Below, piece after piece: positions 10,238-18,442 of a stretch of DNA of 31,650 nt (the first letter of the stretch is position 1; each line of letters starts with the position of its first letter). The notes beneath the pieces are model-generated. The model was not told the DNA's origin and ran no database searches. It worked only from the letters and a program-made list of their open reading frames with translations. A program made the position numbers and the translations under genes. The stretch comes from DAITAZ01 sp036824045 (GTDB lineage Bacteria > Pseudomonadota > Gammaproteobacteria > Burkholderiales > Rhodocyclaceae). The stretch lies in contig DAITAZ010000042.1 in the NCBI GenBank assembly GCA_036824045.1, positions 1 to 31,650 on the forward strand, in the 5' to 3' direction.

Positions 10238-12037
10238 TCAGCGGGGGAGTTGGTAGCCCGGACGATGGGCGCGCAGCCACTGCTCCAGCATGAGCAGCAC
10301 CCACACCATTTCGCCGTAGTAGCCAGGGTGGCGTGGCAGATGCGTCTCCAGCAGGTCGTGGAGGAAAGCGGCGTTGATCAGCCCCCGGGACGCCAGACCC
10401 GCGAGGCTCTCCCGCGCCAGAGCCTGAAGCCCCGGGTGCTGGGCCAGCCAGACGCCGAACGGCAGGCCGAATCCGTGCTTCTTCTTGCTGATGATTTCCT
10501 CCGGCAGAAAGCCGCGCAGCGCTTCCTTGAAGAACCAGCGCAGGCGCAAACCCTTGACCTTGTAGGCCGCCGGCAGGCGCAAGGAGAAATCCACCAGATC
10601 GTCATCCAGCAGCGGAAAGCGCACCCCCACCCCGGCCAGCGCGGTGGCACCGCTCACCTTGGGCAGGTCGTTGTCGCTAAGGGTGTATTTCCAGTCATAG
10701 GCGAGCATGCGGTTGACCATGGCCCCCTGGGCCTGGTCGAAGACCGCCTGCTGCTGGCGGGCGACCGCCTCCAGCCCGGCTCGGGCAAGCAGGCCGGAAC
10801 TGAGCACCGCGGCCGGGCCCAGCCGGATGAGCAGGTTGTACTGCTCCATGCGCGCCGGCAGGGGCACCAGGGCCTGCTCCACATAGCTCTTGGCCTTATT
10901 GAGCAACGGCAACTGCCCCGCCAGCGATGCGGACAGCGCCGGTTCCAGCACATGGCTACGCAGGGCACCGGGCAGCAGGCGGTAGGCCTCGAACACCTTC
11001 TGCTTGGCGTAGCGGGCGTTGCCGCCGAACAGCTCGTCGCCGCCATCGCCCGCCAGCAGGGTCTCCACCCCGCCCGCCCGGGCCAGGCGGGCGCAGTAGT
11101 AGGCGGGCAGCACCGAGGAATTGCCGAAGGGCTGGTCGTAGTGGGCTGCCACGGTGGGAATGCCCGCCACCAGATCTTCCGGTGTCACGTAGTACTCGTG
11201 CTGCTGGGTGGAAAAATGTCTGGCCGCCAGCCGGGCATACGCCATTTCGTCGTAACCGGCGGCGTCGAATCCGATGGAGTAGGTGTGGGGCGAACTGGCC
11301 CGCACCTGGGCAAGCATCCCCGCCACGGTGGAACTGTCGGTGCCGCCGCTGAGAAAGCACCCGAGGCTCCCGCCCTGTTCCCCGGCGCGGGAAACCGCGC
11401 CCCGCAGCAGGGGCAGGAATTCGTCCCGCCAATCGTTGAAGGACCGCCCGGCCTCGGGGGCGAACACCGGGCGCCAGTGCTGGTCCACTTCCACCGCGTC
11501 CGGCGCCCAGCGCAGGCGCCGGGCGCCGTCCAGGCGGCGGATGCCCGCGAACACCGTGGCCGGGGCCGGCACCACGTGGAAATACAGGTAATCGAGCAAG
11601 GCCTGGGGGTCCAGTTCCGCCACATCGGCGCCGGGCACCCGGTCCGCCCGGTCGGAGAAGGCGAGCACGCCGCCCTCGGCCCGGTACGCCAGGCTGTGCA
11701 CGGCAAAGCGATCCACGGCCAGCATCGCCCGCCCCTGTTCCAGATCCAGCAGGGCCACAGCGAAATCGCCGGCCAGACCGGACACCGCCGCCTCGCCCTG
11801 GGCCTTGCACAGTTCCAGCCAGGCCACCGCCGGGCCGTGCTGCTGCGCCGTGGCCCGCCGGGCCGGATCACGGAAGCGGGGGCTCCCCAGGACGAAGGCG
11901 AGTTGCTGCCCGAGGGCCGCCACCTGAACCCGCGCATCCCACTCCAGGGTCAGCCCGGGCAGCGCCAGACGGCGATCCTGGGGCAGGGCGTGGGGCAGAC
12001 GGGGGTGCAGGGCGGGCTCGAACCGGCAGACCAGCAT
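10238..12037 (-). CDS. Asparagine-synthase-like enzyme without the glutaminase cysteine
   Basis: A 599-residue protein of the class II glutamine amidotransferase/asparagine synthase superfamily. The N-terminal Ntn-like domain (about 1-200) keeps folding motifs (AVALLDLEQGRAMLAVDRF) but begins MLVCRFEP, so the catalytic Cys2 that hydrolyses glutamine is absent. The C-terminal ATP-pyrophosphatase domain is intact: SGGTDSS at about 230-236 binds ATP and GDGGDELFGG lies near 330. It can probably adenylate a carboxylate and form an amide, but with ammonia or an amine rather than glutamine as donor, as in beta-lactam-synthetase-like relatives. GAGGAAA lies before the ATG at 12037. It is the last gene of the minus arm, 214 bases after the decarboxylase. 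Superfamily assignment is firm; reaction and substrate are inferred. Confidence 0.85.
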   Translation of the reverse strand: MLVCRFEPALHPRLPHALPQDRRLALPGLTLEWDARVQVAALGQQLAFVLGSPRFRDPARRATAQQHGPAVAWLELCKAQGEAAVSGLAGDFAVALLDLEQGRAMLAVDRFAVHSLAYRAEGGVLAFSDRADRVPGADVAELDPQALLDYLYFHVVPAPATVFAGIRRLDGARRLRWAPDAVEVDQHWRPVFAPEAGRSFNDWRDEFLPLLRGAVSRAGEQGGSLGCFLSGGTDSSTVAGMLAQVRASSPHTYSIGFDAAGYDEMAYARLAARHFSTQQHEYYVTPEDLVAGIPTVAAHYDQPFGNSSVLPAYYCARLARAGGVETLLAGDGGDELFGGNARYAKQKVFEAYRLLPGALRSHVLEPALSASLAGQLPLLNKAKSYVEQALVPLPARMEQYNLLIRLGPAAVLSSGLLARAGLEAVARQQQAVFDQAQGAMVNRMLAYDWKYTLSDNDLPKVSGATALAGVGVRFPLLDDDLVDFSLRLPAAYKVKGLRLRWFFKEALRGFLPEEIISKKKHGFGLPFGVWLAQHPGLQALARESLAGLASRGLINAAFLHDLLETHLPRHPGYYGEMVWVLLMLEQWLRAHRPGYQLPR

Positions 12038-12251
12038 GGGCTTTCCTCAAAGACTCAGTGCAGAAAAGGCGGCCAGGCCGCGGGCGGCGGCGGGGGCTTC
12101 GCCTACCTCGCGCCGACCGCTGACGGTGATCGCGCTCGGTTCGATCACACCACCTTCCCATGGCGGCGAATGGGGCAATAAGTGCCCGCACGGGCGGGTA
12201 ATCCCGGCCAAACCCCGCCAGCCGGGCATTCCGGACGAGTGCAAAAAACTG

Positions 12252-13478
12252 TCAAACCAGCACTTCCACCACGCCGGGATGGCTGAGAAAACCCTGCGGG
12301 CTGGCGCTGGGGCCGTAGGCGCCGGACTGGAAGATGACCACCAGATCCCCGGGCACGGCCGCCGGCAGGGGCAGGCGATCGGCCAGCAGATCCAGCGGCG
12401 TGCACAGGGGCCCCACCACGCAGGGGGTTTCCGTTGCCGCGTCGCCCATGCGGTTGCCGATGGCCACCGGGTAATTCTTGCGGATCACCTGGCCGAAATT
12501 GCCCGAGGCAGCCAGGTGGTGGTGCAGACCACCGTCGGTCACCAGGTACACCTGCCCGCGGGAGACCTTGCGGTCCACCACCCGGCAGACGTAGATGCCG
12601 GCCTCCCCCACGATGTAGCGCCCCAGCTCCAGCACCAGGGTCGCCGCCGGCAGCAGCTCGGCGGCGCGGGCCTGGAGAGCACGCAGGTTGTCCCCGATCG
12701 GCGCCAGATCCAGCGCTGCTTCCCCCGGGAAATAGGGGATGCCGAAGCCTCCGCCGATGTTGAGCACCCGCACCGGGGCAGGCGCCGACCCGGCCAGCCG
12801 CACAGCCAGTTCCAGCGCCTGGCGCTGGGCCTCGCAAATGGACTCCGGCTTCAGGTTCTGGGAGCCGGAAAAGATGTGGAAGCCTTCAAACGCCAGCCCT
12901 GCCGCGCCGATCTCTCCCAGCAACGCGGGCACCGCCTCCGCGTCCACACCGAACGGCTTGGGCCCGCCGCCCATCTTCATGCCCGAGGATTTCAGCTCGA
13001 AATCCGGATTCACCCGCACCGCCACCCGCGCCGGCAGGCCCAGGCTGCGGCTGATGGCGGCCAGGATCGGCACCTCCCGGGGCGATTCGATGTTCACCAG
13101 GATGCCCGCCGCCACCGCCTGGGCGAGTTCCCCCTCCCCCTTGCCGGGACCGGCAAAGCTGATCCGGGCCGGGTCCATGCCCGCATCCAGCGCGACTTTC
13201 AGCTCGCCGCCGGAGGCCACGTCGAAGCCATCCACCAGCCCGGCCAGATGCCCCACCAGCGCCGGCATGGGGTTGGCCTTGACCGCGTAGTGCAGTTCGA
13301 TCCCCGCTGGCAGCGCCGCGCGCAGCGCGCCCACCCGGTGCTTCAGCAACGCCCGCGCCACCGCGTAAAAGGGCGTGCGCCCGACCCGGGCGGCCAGCCG
13401 GGGCAAGGGCACGCCGCCCACCTGCAGGCAGCCGTCGGCCACCGGGAAAGGCTGCTCGAAGAGATGCCGGACACTCAT
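12252..13478 (-). CDS. PLP-dependent decarboxylase, exosortase A system-associated type
   Basis: A fold-III PLP enzyme of the ornithine/diaminopimelate decarboxylase family, 408 residues. Lys67 in YAVKANP forms the internal aldimine. His201 (FHIFSGSQ), the glycine loop GGGFG at 242-246, Cys359 in GPLCTPLD and SGAYG at 385-389 are the expected cofactor and substrate residues. It should decarboxylate an amino acid to an amine in the cytoplasm. Its ATG at 13478 overlaps the ligase stop by four bases (ATGA), with AGGAG 8 bases upstream, so the two are translationally coupled. A ligase-decarboxylase pair is a known hallmark of exosortase A loci (families I recall as TIGR03098 and TIGR03099). Which amino acid is used is unknown. 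The C-terminal LSHPG-VVEVLV end is complete. Confidence 0.9.
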   Translation of the reverse strand: MSVRHLFEQPFPVADGCLQVGGVPLPRLAARVGRTPFYAVARALLKHRVGALRAALPAGIELHYAVKANPMPALVGHLAGLVDGFDVASGGELKVALDAGMDPARISFAGPGKGEGELAQAVAAGILVNIESPREVPILAAISRSLGLPARVAVRVNPDFELKSSGMKMGGGPKPFGVDAEAVPALLGEIGAAGLAFEGFHIFSGSQNLKPESICEAQRQALELAVRLAGSAPAPVRVLNIGGGFGIPYFPGEAALDLAPIGDNLRALQARAAELLPAATLVLELGRYIVGEAGIYVCRVVDRKVSRGQVYLVTDGGLHHHLAASGNFGQVIRKNYPVAIGNRMGDAATETPCVVGPLCTPLDLLADRLPLPAAVPGDLVVIFQSGAYGPSASPQGFLSHPGVVEVLV

Positions 13479-15070
13479 GACGTTTGCTCCTGGGCCGCCT
13501 GCCGGCATTCCTCGGCCAGGCGCTTGCGGTCTATCTTGCCGTTGGGGTTGCGCGGCAGCGGCCCGGGCCGCAATTCCACCCGCGCCGGCAGCATGTAGAT
13601 GGGCAGGTGGGCGCGGCATTGGGCCAGCACCGCCTCGACGCTGAGCGCCTGCCCCGGCTTGGCCGCGGCGATGACCACAATGGCCTGCCCCAGGGTGTCG
13701 TGATCCACGCCGAAGGCTGCGCATTCGCCCACCGCCTCGCAACCGTAGATCACCTCCTCCAGCTCGGTGGGGCTGACCCGGTAGCCGGAAGTCTTGATCA
13801 TCTCGTCCCGCCGGCCGATGAAATAGAGGAAACCCTCCCCATCGCGCCGTACCGTGTCGCCGGAAAACACCGCCAGTTCCGGCAGCACCAGCCCGCCTTC
13901 ACGCCCCGGCAGGGGGCGGAAGCGCTCGGCGGTCTTTTCCGGGTCGTTCCAGTAACCCATGGCCACCAGCGCCCCCCGATGCACCAGTTCCCCCGGCTCA
14001 TCCGGAGCACAGGGGGTTCCATCGTCGCGCAGCACCAGAATCTCCGCATTGGGGATGGCCTTGCCGATGGAATCGGGCCGGCGGTCCGCCTCGGCCGGGG
14101 GCAGATAGGTGGAACGGAAGGCTTCCGTCAATCCGTACATCAGGTAGGGCCTGGCCGTGGGCAGGTGGGCGCGCAAGGCCTTGAGCGTCTCGAAGGGCAT
14201 GCGCCCGCCGGTGTTGGCGAAGTAGCGCAGGTGCTCGCCCACCGATGCCGGCCAGTCCAGTTGCGCCAGCTGGATCCACAGGGGCGGCACGGCGGTCAGG
14301 CCGGTCACCCGCTCTTTCACCACCGCCTTGAGCACATCCCGCGGCAGCAGGTAGTTGAGCAGCACCACCCGCGCCCCCGCGTGGAACGCCGTGGTGAGCT
14401 GGGAAAAGCCGGCGTCGAAGGAAAGCGGCAGCACCGCCAGCAAGGTATCCTGCGGGCCGTTCTCCAGGTAAGTGGCCACGCTCATCGCCCCCGCCACCAT
14501 GTTGCGGTGGGACAGCACCACGCCCTTGGGCCGGCCCGTGCTGCCCGAGGTATACAGGATGGCCACCATGTCCGTATCCACCACCCGATGGGGCGGCCGC
14601 GCCGGCTGCGCCAGCAATTGCGCCCAGCTCACCCCCGCCAGCGGCGCGGGCAGGTCCGCAGGCGGCACATCCCCGGTCAGCACCACCGCCCGCAGGTCCG
14701 GGCAGGCAGCCAGGCTGGCGTGCAGCAGGGCCAGACGCTCCGGGCTCGTCACCAGCACCCGCACGTTGCAGTCGGCCAGGATGTAGGCCACCTGCTCCGG
14801 CTTGAGCAGCGGATTCACCGGCACGAACACCCCGCCCGCCGCCGCCGCGCCAAACACCCCCACCACCGTCTCGATGCGCTTGTCCAGCCACACCGCCACC
14901 CGCTCCCCCCGCGCCAGCCCGAGGCAGAGCAGGCCCGAGGCCGCAGCCTCCACCCGGGCCTGCAAGGCCGCGTAGGAAAGCGTCTCCCGGCCGCAGCTCA
15001 GCGCCGGGGCGTCGGGACTGCGCCGCGCCGCATCCGCGATCAGTTGGGGCAGCAAGTAGTTGTAAGCCAT
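13475..15070 (-). CDS. AMP-forming acyl-CoA ligase, exosortase A system-associated type
   Basis: ANL-superfamily adenylating enzyme of 531 residues. The P-loop-like motif ILYTSGSTGRPKG lies at 171-183, YGLTEAF near 312-320 is the A5 motif, SGDTVRRDGEG is A7-like, and Lys512 in NPNGKIDRK is the catalytic A10 lysine. It activates a carboxylic acid as an acyl-adenylate and passes it to a thiol, either CoA or the phosphopantetheine of the ACP encoded on the divergent arm (inference). The ATG at 15070 opens MAYNYLLPQLI; upstream ribosome-binding sequence is weak (GAGCGAG). It overlaps the decarboxylase start by four bases. The 91-base gap before it holds the palindrome GGGGTCAGACCCC. Confidence 0.9.
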   Translation of the reverse strand: MAYNYLLPQLIADAARRSPDAPALSCGRETLSYAALQARVEAAASGLLCLGLARGERVAVWLDKRIETVVGVFGAAAAGGVFVPVNPLLKPEQVAYILADCNVRVLVTSPERLALLHASLAACPDLRAVVLTGDVPPADLPAPLAGVSWAQLLAQPARPPHRVVDTDMVAILYTSGSTGRPKGVVLSHRNMVAGAMSVATYLENGPQDTLLAVLPLSFDAGFSQLTTAFHAGARVVLLNYLLPRDVLKAVVKERVTGLTAVPPLWIQLAQLDWPASVGEHLRYFANTGGRMPFETLKALRAHLPTARPYLMYGLTEAFRSTYLPPAEADRRPDSIGKAIPNAEILVLRDDGTPCAPDEPGELVHRGALVAMGYWNDPEKTAERFRPLPGREGGLVLPELAVFSGDTVRRDGEGFLYFIGRRDEMIKTSGYRVSPTELEEVIYGCEAVGECAAFGVDHDTLGQAIVVIAAAKPGQALSVEAVLAQCRAHLPIYMLPARVELRPGPLPRNPNGKIDRKRLAEECRQAAQEQTS

Positions 15071-15099
15071 GAATGCTCGCTCGTTCCGTTCATGAAAAT

Positions 15100-15114
15100 C
15101 GGGGTCAGACCCCG
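15100..15114. repeat. Palindromic repeat, copy 1 (core GGGGTCAGACCCC)
   Basis: The palindrome CGGGGTCAGACCCCG, preceded by AAAAT, sits in the 91-base gap between a GT4 gene and the ligase gene. The same core, again preceded by AAAAT, occurs at 17404-17418. Such imperfectly flanked palindromes resemble REP-like elements; this is inference. Confidence 0.6.
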
Positions 15115-15161
15115 GAATCGCCGTCCGCGGCCACGCGAGACGGGCGGAGGCGCCAGGGCGC

Positions 15162-16205
15162 TCACACCAGTTCCTCATAGACCGCCTTGATCCGCCGCCC
15201 CACCTCTCGCCAGGAGTATTCCCGCGCGGCTTCGCGGCAGCGGCCCGCGGCCGGGGGGGATTCTAGCGCCCGGGCGACGACAGTGCGGATGGCCGCTTCG
15301 TCCTGTGGCACGACTTCCGCGATCAGGCCGCCCAGGCGGGAAAGGTCCATGGCATGGTGGCGGGTCATCACCACCGGGGTGTCGGCGGCCAGGGCCTCGA
15401 GGGTGGTGAGCGGCATCACTTCGTCGTGGCTGGGCAGGCAGAACACGCCAGCGGCGGCGTAGGCGGCCGCCAGCAACGGGTCGTCGTACTCCACCGGCCC
15501 CAGGTAGCGCACATTGGGCTGGGCCTGGAGGGCCCGCAGATAGTCCGCATCCCCGGGCAGGCACTGGCCGATCACCACCAGCGGCACCTGCAGCGGAGCG
15601 AGCGCCCGGGCCAGGCCCAACTGGTTCTTGTGGGGATTGATGGCCGCCACGTTGAGCACGAACCCCCGGGCAATGCCGGTGCGCTCGACAAACAGCGCGG
15701 GCTCCGCCGCAAAGAAGCGGTCGGGAATGCCGTTGCCGATCACCCGCACCCGTTCCGCGGGAATCCGGAAGGCCTCGACGATGCTCTGCCGCTCCCGCTC
15801 GCCGAGGGCGATCAGCCGGTCGGCGCTCCCCAAGGCACTGGCAATCTGCCGGTACTCGGTGCGCACCTCGCCGCCGGAGAGCCGGTAGGCGATGTTCTCG
15901 ATCAGCCGCGCCCGCCAGCCCAGGCTCCGGGTCCAGAAGGGGCGGATCAGGGGCGAGAGCACCACCGGCAGCTCGAAGGCGCGGGCGTACTCCACCAGCC
16001 GGTGGTTGCCATTGATGGCGGCGAAGACGTGGATCAGGTCGAAGTCGGCGAGTTTCTCCCGGGCGGGGTCCAGCAACCGCGCCTCCACGCCCAGCGCCCG
16101 CAACGCGGCCACGCTCTCCAGCACCTGGATCTGCAAACCGCCCCGGGCCTGAAACAGCATGGGGTAGGAGAGCACACCCACCCGCAGGGCAGCGTCGCGG
16201 CTCAC
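15162..16205 (-). CDS. Glycosyltransferase family 4 enzyme
   Basis: A GT-B fold glycosyltransferase of 347 residues. The acceptor-side N-terminus reads VGVLSYPMLFQARGGLQIQV. The donor-side half has VIGNGIPDRFF, FVLNVAAINPHKNQLGLARAL and the EX7E-like region HDEVMPLTTLEALAADTP. It should transfer a nucleotide-activated sugar to a lipid-linked glycan on the cytoplasmic side of the membrane. The GTG start at 16205 overlaps the upstream gene's stop by four bases (GTGA), the same arrangement as elsewhere in this operon, and gives a natural N-terminus; a 23-residue extension is Gly/Ala-rich and rejected. The sugar specificity cannot be told. Confidence 0.88.
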   Translation of the reverse strand: MSRDAALRVGVLSYPMLFQARGGLQIQVLESVAALRALGVEARLLDPAREKLADFDLIHVFAAINGNHRLVEYARAFELPVVLSPLIRPFWTRSLGWRARLIENIAYRLSGGEVRTEYRQIASALGSADRLIALGERERQSIVEAFRIPAERVRVIGNGIPDRFFAAEPALFVERTGIARGFVLNVAAINPHKNQLGLARALAPLQVPLVVIGQCLPGDADYLRALQAQPNVRYLGPVEYDDPLLAAAYAAAGVFCLPSHDEVMPLTTLEALAADTPVVMTRHHAMDLSRLGGLIAEVVPQDEAAIRTVVARALESPPAAGRCREAAREYSWREVGRRIKAVYEELV

Positions 16206-17383
16206 GGGGCTGCCCCCGCCCGCACCGGCTCGCCCAGCACTTGCCCGTAGAAGCGCTCCAGCCCGGCCTCCCACACCGGCCTGGCGAAGCGCTGGGCGAC
16301 CCAGACACGGCCTGCCTCCCCCAGCCGCGCGCGCCGCACCGGGTCGGCCGCCAGCGCCGCCAGCGCCGCGGCGGTGCCCTCCGCATCCCCCCGGGGCAAC
16401 AACAAGCCGGCGCCGGAACCGGCGATCACATCCGCCGTGCCCGGCACATCGGTCCCCACCACCGGCACGCCACAGGCCATGGCCTCGGCGGTGGCGATAC
16501 CGAAACCCTCGTTGCGGGACAACAGCACATGCACATCGAGCCCCGGCAGCAGCGCCTCCACGTCCTTGCGGAATCCGGTAAAGATCACCCTGTCCCCCAA
16601 ACCCAGTTCCTCCGCCCGCGCCCGCACCGGAGCCTCCAGCGGCCCGGCGCCGACGAAGGCCAGCCGCGCCGACGGCACCGCGCCCTGCAGCCGGGCAAAC
16701 ACCTCCAGCACCGCCAGGGGCTGCTTCTGCACATCCAGCCGCCCCACCGTGCCCACCAGGAACGCATCGTCCGCCACGCCCAGCCGGGCCCGCGCCAGCG
16801 CGCGCGCCTCGGGTCCGCAGCGGAAACGCTCCATATCCACAAAATTGTGCACCACCGCACGCACCAGGCCGGCGGGGAAAAACTCGCCAAAAATCGCCTC
16901 GTAATGGCGCATCGCGCTGGCGGACACCGCATACACCCCGCGCACCGTGCGGAACGCCTCCCGCAGCAATGCCCGGTGCCAGTCGCTGAAGCGGTGGGGC
17001 GGGAAGGCGTTATGCACGCTCACCACCGCCGGCACCCCGGCCCGGTGCGCCAGCCACAGGCGGGAGCCCCCCGTTTCCGTCCACGCCCAGAACACATGCG
17101 CCAGCCGCGGCCGCCGACGGCGCACCCAAGGCACCGCCGTCACCCGCGCCCGCAGCCAGTTGCACCGCCGCCACCGCCAATCCTCGAAAAAACGCGGCGG
17201 ATCGAAGTCCTCCGCCAGCAATCCCTCCGCCCGCAATTGGGCAAACCATCCCTCCCGGCCCGGAAACGGATTCACCGCGATCTGTGGCGCCAGCCCCCGT
17301 GCCGCCAGAAACCGCGCCTCATCCGCCATGCGCAGTTCCATCCCTCCCAACTGCCCGGAAAGCGAAGTCAGCAAAATGCTCAC
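16202..17383 (-). CDS. Glycosyltransferase family 4 enzyme
   Basis: A second GT-B glycosyltransferase, 393 residues, of the GT4 type. The N-terminus SILLTSLSGQLGGMELRMA is the usual glycine-rich acceptor-domain loop. The C-terminal half has LVGTVGRLDVQKQPLAVLEV, RLAFVGAGPLEAPV, VIFTGFRKDVEALLPGLDV and the donor-binding SRNEGFGIATAEAMACGVPVV with the EX7E motif. It is predicted to add a sugar during exopolysaccharide repeat-unit assembly. The GTG start at 17383 has a G-rich sequence upstream and begins at the expected first strand; the longer in-frame extension is read through the palindrome and is not supported. Its stop overlaps the next GT4 start by four bases. Confidence 0.88.
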   Translation of the reverse strand: MSILLTSLSGQLGGMELRMADEARFLAARGLAPQIAVNPFPGREGWFAQLRAEGLLAEDFDPPRFFEDWRWRRCNWLRARVTAVPWVRRRRPRLAHVFWAWTETGGSRLWLAHRAGVPAVVSVHNAFPPHRFSDWHRALLREAFRTVRGVYAVSASAMRHYEAIFGEFFPAGLVRAVVHNFVDMERFRCGPEARALARARLGVADDAFLVGTVGRLDVQKQPLAVLEVFARLQGAVPSARLAFVGAGPLEAPVRARAEELGLGDRVIFTGFRKDVEALLPGLDVHVLLSRNEGFGIATAEAMACGVPVVGTDVPGTADVIAGSGAGLLLPRGDAEGTAAALAALAADPVRRARLGEAGRVWVAQRFARPVWEAGLERFYGQVLGEPVRAGAAP

Positions 17384-17403
17384 GCCCCCCACCCCGCAGA
17401 AAA

Positions 17404-17418
17404 TGGGGTCAGACCCCA
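17404..17418. repeat. Palindromic repeat, copy 2 (core GGGGTCAGACCCC)
   Basis: TGGGGTCAGACCCCA, preceded by AAAA, lies in the 103-base gap between the GT2 gene and the GT4 gene. It repeats the core at 15100-15114 in the same orientation. Both copies fall in the looser intergenic gaps of an otherwise tightly packed operon. Confidence 0.6.
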
Positions 17419-17486
17419 CAATCCTGTTCCAGCCCCGCGGGGGCTGTCGGCGTGGCCGGGGTGGGGCGCCCTGGATGCGTCCTGCC

Positions 17487-18434
17487 TCATCCCCGCCCCC
17501 GCCAGGCCTGGTGGAAATACCCCCGCAGATAGGCCATCTCCCAGGCGTGGGTGAACATGCCTTCCTCCCGGTCCCGCAGCCGCGCGCCCAGATAGCCCAA
17601 GGCATGGCCCAGGTAACGGCGGAACATCCAGCGGGGCACCCCCGCCAGCCGGGGCACGTCGGCGGTGAGCGCCGCCGCCCCCGGCGGAACCAGGCCGCGA
17701 GCCTCCTGCAGATACTGGTTGCGACCGAAGCGCCAGGCCCGCTGCACAATCCACGCCGGGTCCGTCTGCTGGGGGCGGATGATGTGCTGCACCCGGGCCT
17801 CGGGCACGAAACGGCAGGCGTGGCCAAGGGCCGCCACCCGCAGGGTGAATTCCGTCTCGCTGCCCATGATGTACTGGCCCTGGGCCGGCCCCACCGCGGT
17901 GTTGAAACGGTGACCGGCAGCGAACACCTTGCCCCGCACCATCATGTTGGGCCCCCAGATGAGGCCGGGGAAAACCGGCCCGGCGGGCTGCTCCGGCGAA
18001 GTTAGCGCCCAGGTCACCCCCCGGGGGGTATGGGCCAGCAGCCAGGGCTCGGGCTCCCGCTCCCAGTAGGGGAGGATGGCGCCGCCAAAGAGGTCCGCCT
18101 CCGGCTGGGCATCGGCGGCGGCCTCGAGCTGCTGCAGCCAGTCCGGGGCGGGCAGCACATCGTCGTCGGTGAAGACCACCAGTTCGCCCACGCCTTCTGC
18201 CAGCGCCAGATTGAGGGCGTGGTTCTTGCCCCGCTGGGGGCAGGTGAGGACCGTGAGCGGCAGGCGCTCCCGGTAGCCGGCCATGATCGGGCCGCTGCCG
18301 TCAGTGCTGCCATTGTCCACGGCCAGGACGCGCAGGCGGCGGCGGGTGGGCGCCAGGCCGCACAGGGCCTCCAGCATCCGCGGCAGGGTGTGGGCGCCGT
18401 TATAGCTGGCGAAGATAAGGGTCAGAGTCTCCAT
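17487..18434 (-). CDS. Glycosyltransferase family 2 enzyme
   Basis: A GT-A fold enzyme of 315 residues. The N-terminal Rossmann-like domain reads LTLIFASYNGAHTLPRML, with NGSTDGS binding the nucleotide and FTDDDVLPAPDWL carrying the metal-binding DxD-type motif. GSETEFTLR supplies the ED/TEF catalytic-base region, and QRAWRFGRNQY resembles the QxxRW-type acceptor motif. It should transfer a sugar from a nucleotide donor in the cytoplasm. The ATG at 18434 lies 8 bases after the flippase stop, so it is co-transcribed with it; no strong ribosome-binding site is seen, which fits translational coupling. Specificity is unknown. Confidence 0.9.
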   Translation of the reverse strand: METLTLIFASYNGAHTLPRMLEALCGLAPTRRRLRVLAVDNGSTDGSGPIMAGYRERLPLTVLTCPQRGKNHALNLALAEGVGELVVFTDDDVLPAPDWLQQLEAAADAQPEADLFGGAILPYWEREPEPWLLAHTPRGVTWALTSPEQPAGPVFPGLIWGPNMMVRGKVFAAGHRFNTAVGPAQGQYIMGSETEFTLRVAALGHACRFVPEARVQHIIRPQQTDPAWIVQRAWRFGRNQYLQEARGLVPPGAAALTADVPRLAGVPRWMFRRYLGHALGYLGARLRDREEGMFTHAWEMAYLRGYFHQAWRGRG

Positions 18435-18442
18435 GATGGGCG

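Noticed and set aside
10250..12181. Open frame of 643 codons opposite the asparagine-synthase-like gene
   Set aside because: Antisense shadow without recognisable protein features; the minus-strand gene has clear ATP-binding motifs.
12047..12244. Possible 65-codon gene between the decarboxylase and asparagine-synthase-like genes
   Set aside because: No ribosome-binding site or recognisable features; composition looks like non-coding read-through.
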